Source of the DNA: Myxococcales bacterium
Lineage (GTDB): Bacteria; Myxococcota_A; Polyangia; Polyangiales; Houyiibacteriaceae
DNA: 64,000 nt
Assembly (NCBI GenBank): GCA_029862185.1
Contig: JAOTXX010000003.1
Location: 50,702 to 114,701, forward strand
Reading direction: 5' to 3'
A model generated the notes under the pieces. It made no database searches and had not been told where the DNA came from. It was given only the letters and a program-made list of their open reading frames with translations. Both the position numbers and the translations under genes were made by a program. The stretch's first letter is position 1, and the number at the start of each line of letters is the position of its first letter. Below are positions 57,456-64,000 of this stretch, in pieces.

Positions 57456-58775
57456 TTAGCGGGTTTCGGTGACGGCTTGGGCTTTGGGGAGCGAGGCGCC
57501 TCGGGCTACGAAGGCGCTCAGTTGTTGTGTGACATAGTCTACGACTTCGCAGTCCGCCTCGGTGAACATGCCGCGGACGGAGCCGTTGGCGAGTTGGAGG
57601 ACGCCGAACATGCGGCCGCGGTGGACGAGCGGGCGGTACAAGAGGGCGCGGACGTCGAGGCCGGGGATGCCGTCGATGGTTTCGTTGAAGCGTGGGTCGG
57701 CGGCGGCGTCGGCAAGCACGAGTACGGCGTGCTCTCCGAGCTCGCTTGCCGCGGCGAGCAAACCGGAGGCGGACGGAAGCCCCTGCCCATGTCTCGCTTT
57801 CGCGCCCGTTCCCCGCGCCGCGACCACTCGAAACTGATCGGTGTTGATGTCGAGGAGGAATGCCGCGGTGGCCTCCGAGGGGACCAGCTCTTCGAGAAGA
57901 TGCACCGCAAACTCCAAGGCCTCGGCGCGGTTCTTCATGAACAGAAGGTCATGGCAGGCTTCAAACGCGGCCGCGAGTCGGTCTTCGGTCGGGGGCGGGG
58001 CCACGCTACTGACCCTCGGCGCCTCGGAATGGCGGGTTTCGTCCTCGAGCGGGAACTCGATGTCGATGCTCTCGTTCCAATCCTTCCACTCCACGCGCAC
58101 GACCGGAGCGCGATCCGGCTCGCGTTTCCAAATGTGATCGAAAAGCTCGATCCGCACGAACTTCGCGCCTCGCTCCCGGGCGAGCTCGTTTTGCACGTCA
58201 CGGAGCAGCTTGGTGGCGAGCTTCTCACCCGTCCCGGTTTGAAAGGGTACCGGTATGGCAAACATTCGCTCACGGAAATGAATGGGACTCGAGCTCGTGG
58301 GGTTCTCGTCCCTGGAGGCCAAGAGGATCAGCTTGCTCTCGACCGTTGCCGGTGGTGGGCTGGTCGGCTGAGGCGCGCTGGCTCGCCGAACGCGGGTGGG
58401 CTCGGGCACGGCCTGCGCAGGCGGCTTCGGCGAGGGGTCGAAGGCCGCCTTCGGCTGCAATGGAATCGGATCGCCGGAGCCCGGGCGAGGTCGACTCGTT
58501 GTGGAGGTTGCAGCATCCGCGACTGCTGGTGTCACGCTCGGCGCTTCGGCTGGAAGGACCTGATAGCGGCGGCGTTGGCGGGCGTCTTGGATGGTGACGG
58601 TCCCGTTGGGGTTCACGTTGCAGCTTGCGCCGGCAGGGACCCCACCCGACTCGCCGATCATGGCGCGGCCTTGCTGCAGCGCACCCGGCCAGGTTGGCGC
58701 CTGAACGGTCCCTAGGAACAGCGGCTCCGATCCACCGAGCTCGCTGATTTCGACTTTCCAGTACTTCGTAGCCAC
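57456..58775 (-). CDS. GAF domain protein
   Basis: C-terminal GAF features: AVLVLADAAADPRFNETIDGIPGLDVRALLYRPLVHRGRMFGVLQLANG; GTG start at VATKYWKVEISELGG. Confidence 0.8.
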   Translation of the reverse strand: MATKYWKVEISELGGSEPLFLGTVQAPTWPGALQQGRAMIGESGGVPAGASCNVNPNGTVTIQDARQRRRYQVLPAEAPSVTPAVADAATSTTSRPRPGSGDPIPLQPKAAFDPSPKPPAQAVPEPTRVRRASAPQPTSPPPATVESKLILLASRDENPTSSSPIHFRERMFAIPVPFQTGTGEKLATKLLRDVQNELARERGAKFVRIELFDHIWKREPDRAPVVRVEWKDWNESIDIEFPLEDETRHSEAPRVSSVAPPPTEDRLAAAFEACHDLLFMKNRAEALEFAVHLLEELVPSEATAAFLLDINTDQFRVVAARGTGAKARHGQGLPSASGLLAAASELGEHAVLVLADAAADPRFNETIDGIPGLDVRALLYRPLVHRGRMFGVLQLANGSVRGMFTEADCEVVDYVTQQLSAFVARGASLPKAQAVTETR

Positions 58776-58871
58776 GTGGTCCCGTTGGTGCGCCGCCCAT
58801 GATAGCCGGGATCGCAGGCAAAGTCGCATCTCCGGCTGGCCCCGCGGAGGCGACCAGGGTAGGTACGGCCC

Positions 58872-59549
58872 GTGTGGATTCTCGTCATCGGTCGTGAGGG
58901 CCTCGAAGAGCGCGAGGGGAGCGCGGTGGCTTGCCTGCACGAGCTGGGCTGCGAGGTCCAAACCGCCAACCTTTGGGATCGCTTGGACACCGAGGAGCTA
59001 GTCCAAAACCCGCCCACCGTGGTTCTCATCGAAGCGGGCGATGAGGGTGATGCCGGCCGCGCCGCGCTGGTTCGGGTCCGAGCGGCCGAGCCGCTTCAAG
59101 AGGTGCCGGTCATCATCGGGGTGACCGTCAACGCGGTTACGCGTCTCGATGCAGGCGACGGCTTCGATGATTTTGCCCTGATGCCGTATGTCCCCGCGGA
59201 GCTCTACACCCGGATTCGTCGCGTCGAGTGGAGCCGCAGCGACTTTGCACAGCAAGAGCGGATCAAGATGGGGCCGCTCTGCATCGACCTCGCCGCCCAC
59301 GAGGTCACGGTCGACGGCCGGAGTCGCCAGCTCACCCATCAGGAGTTCGCGCTCCTGAGCTTTCTTTGTCAGAACCGCGGCCGAGTGTTCTCCCGCCGAC
59401 AGCTCCTCGAGCGCGTTTGGGGGGTCGACTACTACGGAAGCAGCCGCACCGTCGACATTCACGTTCGCCGGCTTCGCATGAAGCTCGGCCACACCGTCAA
59501 CAACCTCGAGACGGTCCGTGGCGTCGGCTACAAGATGAAGGAACCCTAA
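58872..59549 (+). CDS. OmpR-family winged-helix regulator with non-canonical receiver domain
   Basis: C-terminal wHTH: LTHQEFALLSFLCQNRGRVFSRRQLLERVWGVDYYGSSRTVDIHVRRLRMKLG; receiver-like N-terminus. Confidence 0.88.
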   Translation: MWILVIGREGLEEREGSAVACLHELGCEVQTANLWDRLDTEELVQNPPTVVLIEAGDEGDAGRAALVRVRAAEPLQEVPVIIGVTVNAVTRLDAGDGFDDFALMPYVPAELYTRIRRVEWSRSDFAQQERIKMGPLCIDLAAHEVTVDGRSRQLTHQEFALLSFLCQNRGRVFSRRQLLERVWGVDYYGSSRTVDIHVRRLRMKLGHTVNNLETVRGVGYKMKEP

Positions 59550-60565
59550 TGCTTCGGCCGCTCGCGATTCCGGCAGGTGACCCGGCAGGCGTCGGACCTG
59601 TGGTGACGGCGGCGGCCCTGGCTCGATCTTTGGGTAGCGATCGTGCGCTTGTCTATGGTGATGCCGCGTGGATGGAGCGCGCCTTTCAACGCTACGGCTT
59701 CGAGGCGTCGAAGCGCATGGAACCGGCTGAGGGGAAAGACCTGAACGCCGGAGAAGTCGGCCTCGTCCACGTGGCCGATTGGCCGCTCGCCATGGTGCAG
59801 GCAAGGGCGCCCACCATCGCTGGAGGCGGCGCGCAGCGCGAAGCGCTCGAAAAGGCATGCGATGCGTGCATCGACGGGACGGCCCGCGCAATCGTGACGG
59901 GACCGGTCAGCAAGGAAGCCGTGAACCTCTCGGGCGTGTCGTTTCGCGGTCAGACGGAGCATCTCGCCCGGCGTTCAGCGGTGAACGTCGAGGGTGTCAC
60001 GATGATGTTTCTCGGCCCGCGCCTCAAGGTTGCGCTCGTCGCGACCCACTGGCCGATCAAACGGGTACCGTCGACAGTGACACGCGAGCACATCGAGCGA
60101 ACGGTGCGGCACTTGACCGATGCCCTCGCGCGCTGGTCGCCGGACGCCAAGCCCTTGCGCATCGAGGTCTCCGGGCTCAACCCACATGCTGGCGAAGGCG
60201 GCCTCCTCGGCACCGAAGAAGAGACGATCATCGGACCCGCGCTCGATGCGCTTCGGGAACAAGCGCCATTTTCGAGCGGCGAGGTGGAGCTGATCGGACC
60301 GACACCCGCGGAGGCGGCCTTCCGCCACGCCGCGGATGGTCGTACCGACGGCGTCGTGGCGATGTTCCACGATCAGGCGACGATTCCCTCGAAGCTCCTC
60401 GATTGGGGCGAAGCGGTGAATGTGACCTGGGGCCTGCCGTTCGTGCGCACGAGCGTCGACCACGGGGTCGCCTATGATGCAGCCGCGGCCGGCAACGCTT
60501 CGGAGAGCGGCATGATCGCCGCCATCCGGGCTGCGCAACGCCTCACCGGCGGGCCGCAGGAATGA
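59549..60565 (+). CDS. pdxA: 4-hydroxythreonine-4-phosphate dehydrogenase
   Basis: [94 protein letters not shown]. Confidence 0.95.
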   Translation: MLRPLAIPAGDPAGVGPVVTAAALARSLGSDRALVYGDAAWMERAFQRYGFEASKRMEPAEGKDLNAGEVGLVHVADWPLAMVQARAPTIAGGGAQREALEKACDACIDGTARAIVTGPVSKEAVNLSGVSFRGQTEHLARRSAVNVEGVTMMFLGPRLKVALVATHWPIKRVPSTVTREHIERTVRHLTDALARWSPDAKPLRIEVSGLNPHAGEGGLLGTEEETIIGPALDALREQAPFSSGEVELIGPTPAEAAFRHAADGRTDGVVAMFHDQATIPSKLLDWGEAVNVTWGLPFVRTSVDHGVAYDAAAAGNASESGMIAAIRAAQRLTGGPQE

Positions 60566-63324
60566 CGGCAGACATCGTCATTCGAGGAGCCCGCGAACAC
60601 AACCTGAAGAACCTCACGCTGCGCCTCCCAAGAGGGCGGCTGACCGTGGTGACGGGGCCGAGCGGAAGCGGCAAGTCGAGCCTGGTCTTCGATACGCTCT
60701 ACGCCGAAGGCCAGCGCCGGTATGTCGAGTCGCTCAGTGGGCATGCGCGACGCGTGCTCACCAAGCTCAAGCGCCCGGACGTCGGCGTCATCGAAGGCCT
60801 CTGCCCGTCGATCGCGGTGCGCGAGCGCGCTCCTTCGCGCAATCCACGCTCGACGGTGGGCACGCTGACCGAGGTCAACGACTACATGCGCGTGCTCTTC
60901 GCCACGATTGGGGAGGTCCACTGCCCTGTTTGCGGCGAACGACTGACCGCGCACTCGGTTGCGCAGGTCGTGCAAGAAGTATCGCGTCTCCCCGAGGGCA
61001 CGCGCTTCGCGGTCCAGGCCCCGATCGTGCGGGCGGGTGCGGAGGTTCCCAAAGAGCTCGCGGCGGACTTGCGCAGCAAGGGGTTCGTTCGCCTGCGCGT
61101 CGACGACGCGCAGGTCGACTTGGAGGATCTCGGAAAGCTTCCGGCCGGGGTGTCGGTCGACGTGGTCATCGACCGCCTCTCCGTTCGAGAAGGGATCGGC
61201 TCGCGTCTCGCCGAGGCGGTCGAGCTTGCCTATCAATTGAGCGGCGGCGTAGTCGAGCTTCGCGAGCGGGAAGGCAGACGGCATCTGTTTTCCGAGCAGT
61301 ACGCATGCTTCGAAGGCCACGCGTCAATTCCACGTGTGAGGCCGCAGCTCTTTTCGTTCAATACTCCGCTTGGCGCCTGCGCACGCTGTGACGGCCTCGG
61401 CCTGACGCGCAAGTTCACCTTCGAGCTTGCGGTGACCGACCCGAGTCTTTCGTTGAGGCGCGGCGCCGTGACGGCATGGGGGAAGCCAAACCTCGCGTAC
61501 TACCGATCGATGCTCGAGAAACTCGGCGCGGCGGGTGTCGGACTCGACGAGCCTTTCCAGAAGCTCGACGAGAAGCAGCGCCGCACGGCGCTCGATGGCG
61601 GTGCGGGGTTCGAGGGCATCTTGCCAGGCCTCGAACGGCGCGCCCGGGAGTACGCGCGCCGCAAGCTGGCCGAGGGTGGGGATGAAGAGCGCGTTCTGGA
61701 GTTCCTCGACGAGGAGCTCGGGCAGTTCGCCCGGATGGAGACCTGCCCCGAATGCGGCGGCTCGCGCCTGAATCAGAACGCGCGCTCGGTTCGAATCGAG
61801 GGCCGAGCGATCGACGAGCTGAGCGCACTGGGGCTGAGCGACCTGCAGGGCTGGCTCGATGGCGTCCAAGTTTCGCCGCAGCGCGACGCGGCGGTGCGAC
61901 CCTTGTTGCAGTCGGTCGCAGACCGGCTCGCGTTCCTGCAGCGCGTCGGCCTTGGATACCTCAGCCTCGACCGAAGCGCGGGGAGCCTCTCTGCAGGTGA
62001 GTCGCAACGTGTCCGCCTCGCGACGCAGATTGGCTCTCGTTTGTCTGGTGTGCTCTATGTGCTCGACGAGCCCACCGCAGGCCTTCACCCCGCCGATGCC
62101 ACCCAGCTCTTGGGGACGCTTGGGGATCTTCGTGACCTTGGGAACACCTTGGTGGTGGTCGAGCACGACGAGCAAACGATGCGCGCCGCCGAGCACATGG
62201 TCGAGATGGGGCCCGGCGCGGGCGAGCTTGGGGGTGAGCTGGTCGCCGAAGGTAGCGTCGCAGAGATCATCGACAACGACGACTCCCTCACAGGTGCGTA
62301 TCTGTCGGGGCGCCGCACCGTGGAAGTGCCTTCGCAACGGCGCACCGGTGTGGGCTTGCTTGGCGTCCGGGTCGCGTCGCTCCACAACCTGCGCGACGTT
62401 CGCGCGGAGTTTCCGCTGCGTGCGTTTTGCTGTGTCACGGGGGTCAGTGGAAGCGGCAAGAGCTCGCTGATCGTCGATGCGTTGCTGCCCGCCGCTCGAG
62501 CGAAGCTTGGACTTCAAGCAGAGGTTCCGCCGGGCGTGTCGATCGATGGAGGCCAGGGGCTCGAGCGCGTGTCCTTTGTCGACGCCACACCGATTGGACG
62601 CAGCGCCCGCTCCAACCCAGCGACGTATCTCGGCTTGCTCGGGCCGCTACGCGAGCTCTTCGCCGGCCTCCCCGAGGCGCGTGCACGGGGCTATCGCGCC
62701 GGGCGTTTCAGCTTCAACGTCAAGGGCGGCCGCTGCGAGGCGTGCAAGGGCGAAGGCGTGCAGCGAATCGCGATGCAGCTGCTGCCCGACGCGGAAGTCG
62801 AGTGCGAGATTTGCGGGGGCAGCCGATACAACGACGAGACGCTGCAGATTTGTTATCGCGGCTTGAGCATTGCCGAGGTGCTGTCGTTGCCAGTCGAAGA
62901 GGCGTTCACCTTGTTCGAGGCGGTGCCCGCGGTGCGCTCGCGGCTCGAAGCCCTGCGCCGCGTCGGCCTAGGCTACCTCGAGCTCGGCCGTCGCTCGACC
63001 ACTCTGAGTAGCGGCGAGGCCCAACGCGTCAAGCTCGCCCGCGACCTCGCGCAGCCCGCCCGCAAGCCGACGCTTTACATCTTCGACGAACCCACGCGAG
63101 GCCTGCACTTCGTCGACGTCGAGCAGCTGATCGGCATCCTCCATCAGCTCGTCGAAGGCGGCCACACGGTCCTCGCCGTCGAGCATCAGCTCGATGTGAT
63201 TCGGAACGCCGACTTCGTGCTCGACCTCGGACCGGGGTCGGGGCCGGACGGGGGAAGGGTGGTTGCTTCGGGGACGCCGGAGGAGGTTCGGGGGAGTGGG
63301 TCAGTGACTGGGGGATTTATCTAG
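60562..63324 (+). CDS. uvrA: Excinuclease ABC subunit A
   Basis: [108 protein letters not shown]. Confidence 0.97.
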   Translation: MTADIVIRGAREHNLKNLTLRLPRGRLTVVTGPSGSGKSSLVFDTLYAEGQRRYVESLSGHARRVLTKLKRPDVGVIEGLCPSIAVRERAPSRNPRSTVGTLTEVNDYMRVLFATIGEVHCPVCGERLTAHSVAQVVQEVSRLPEGTRFAVQAPIVRAGAEVPKELAADLRSKGFVRLRVDDAQVDLEDLGKLPAGVSVDVVIDRLSVREGIGSRLAEAVELAYQLSGGVVELREREGRRHLFSEQYACFEGHASIPRVRPQLFSFNTPLGACARCDGLGLTRKFTFELAVTDPSLSLRRGAVTAWGKPNLAYYRSMLEKLGAAGVGLDEPFQKLDEKQRRTALDGGAGFEGILPGLERRAREYARRKLAEGGDEERVLEFLDEELGQFARMETCPECGGSRLNQNARSVRIEGRAIDELSALGLSDLQGWLDGVQVSPQRDAAVRPLLQSVADRLAFLQRVGLGYLSLDRSAGSLSAGESQRVRLATQIGSRLSGVLYVLDEPTAGLHPADATQLLGTLGDLRDLGNTLVVVEHDEQTMRAAEHMVEMGPGAGELGGELVAEGSVAEIIDNDDSLTGAYLSGRRTVEVPSQRRTGVGLLGVRVASLHNLRDVRAEFPLRAFCCVTGVSGSGKSSLIVDALLPAARAKLGLQAEVPPGVSIDGGQGLERVSFVDATPIGRSARSNPATYLGLLGPLRELFAGLPEARARGYRAGRFSFNVKGGRCEACKGEGVQRIAMQLLPDAEVECEICGGSRYNDETLQICYRGLSIAEVLSLPVEEAFTLFEAVPAVRSRLEALRRVGLGYLELGRRSTTLSSGEAQRVKLARDLAQPARKPTLYIFDEPTRGLHFVDVEQLIGILHQLVEGGHTVLAVEHQLDVIRNADFVLDLGPGSGPDGGRVVASGTPEEVRGSGSVTGGFI

Positions 63325-63325
63325 G

Positions 63326-63356
63326 CAGTGCCAGTGCCAGTGACAGCGACAGTGAC
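63326..63356. repeat. Hexanucleotide tandem repeat
   Basis: CAGTGC CAGTGC CAGTGA CAGCGA CAGTGA. Confidence 0.8.
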
Positions 63357-63464
63357 GACCTAGTAACGACGACCAGGTCGCGGCGGCTGCAGATCGTGTA
63401 CGTTCTGCCTTCGAGCCGGCTGCCGCGCCTAGTGCGGCCTCGTGACCGATTAAAGGAGAAGCCA

Positions 63465-63542
63465 ATGGATAGGACCGCGTTGGGTCTTGTTGCAATGGTG
63501 AGCCTCCTCACAGAAACGCAGCTGTTGATGCGCAACAAATGA
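63465..63542 (+). CDS. Candidate 25-aa small ORF
   Basis: TAAAGGAGAAGCCA-ATG; MDRTALGLVAMVSLLTETQLLMRNK*. Confidence 0.35.
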   Translation: MDRTALGLVAMVSLLTETQLLMRNK

Positions 63543-63595
63543 CGTTTTGTTCTTGATTATTGCGGGCGAACCCCGCTAGAAGTCCGGAGTCTCGC

Positions 63596-64000
63596 ATGCC
63601 CCGTTTCCCGTCGACGCGCCAAGCACCAGTGGTGCTCCTTTCGCTCGTCTTGCAGCTCACAGCAGCGTGCTCGAGTGTCGACGACGGAGCCGCGGGCAAC
63701 ACAGAGCTGAATGTCATTGTACCCAATGGGTACGACGCTGGGTCGTCAGCCCCGGCGCTCATCGACATTCAGGATGTGGAGTACACGATCGATTGTGCCG
63801 GAAACTCCGACACATTCCTCGATAACAACGCCAGCTTCCCGGACGAAGTGACCCTCAACGGTAACCTCGAAGTCCAGGACGGCCGCACCAACCCCCTCGC
63901 CATCTACGGCGACCCGGCCATCGATGGCCAGGCCGAAATCTGGCAGGGCTTCATGGACCTTCCCCCAGGTCCGTGCACCATCGAGCTTCGTGCCCGGGAC
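63596..64000 (+). CDS. Lipoprotein, 3' truncated by window edge
   Basis: MPRFPSTRQAPVVLLSLVLQLTAACSSVDDG...; lipobox LTAAC; open to the window end, absent from the ORF track because it has no stop. Confidence 0.75.
   Translation, partial: MPRFPSTRQAPVVLLSLVLQLTAACSSVDDGAAGNTELNVIVPNGYDAGSSAPALIDIQDVEYTIDCAGNSDTFLDNNASFPDEVTLNGNLEVQDGRTNPLAIYGDPAIDGQAEIWQGFMDLPPGPCTIELRARD

Noticed and set aside
61324-62517. 397-aa - strand ORF
   Set aside because: Antisense to uvrA; shadow ORF.
63326-63356. CRISPR or iteron array
   Set aside because: Contiguous 6-bp units without spacers and no replication genes.

Overview
This 64 kb, high-GC window looks like a chromosomal core region of a Myxococcota/Deltaproteobacteria-type bacterium. 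That affiliation is inferred from family content (PilZ TIGR02266-like, DUF4388/GYF-like kinase, alternative complex III, sigma-region-4 protein) and was not tested. I saw no transposase, integrase, phage gene or CRISPR array. The main landmark is a ~13.7 kb respiratory supercluster (24703-38375). It holds alternative complex III genes (ActA-F), two extra c-type cytochromes, aa3-type oxidase subunits II/I/III/IV/III, and two small membrane proteins; one of these is a 36-aa ORF missing from the supplied ORF track. Other clear loci are uvrA, pdxA, serA-hisZ-purA, ridA, xth, an M1 aminopeptidase, meaB, pgsA, tRNA-Val(CAC), RNase P RNA (rnpB), a peptide-type ABC transporter lacking ATPases, and several regulators. 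The candidate undescribed modules are: a pseudokinase/prepilin/acidic-repeat protein cluster; a PilZ-macrodomain pair; a MerR-like plus sigma-region-4 pair behind an AT-rich promoter; an HDAC/TPP-enzyme/hotdog-thioesterase operon; a FAD oxidoreductase/NapH-like pair; and a response regulator lacking its phosphoacceptor Asp. All family calls come from reading motifs; no database search was run.
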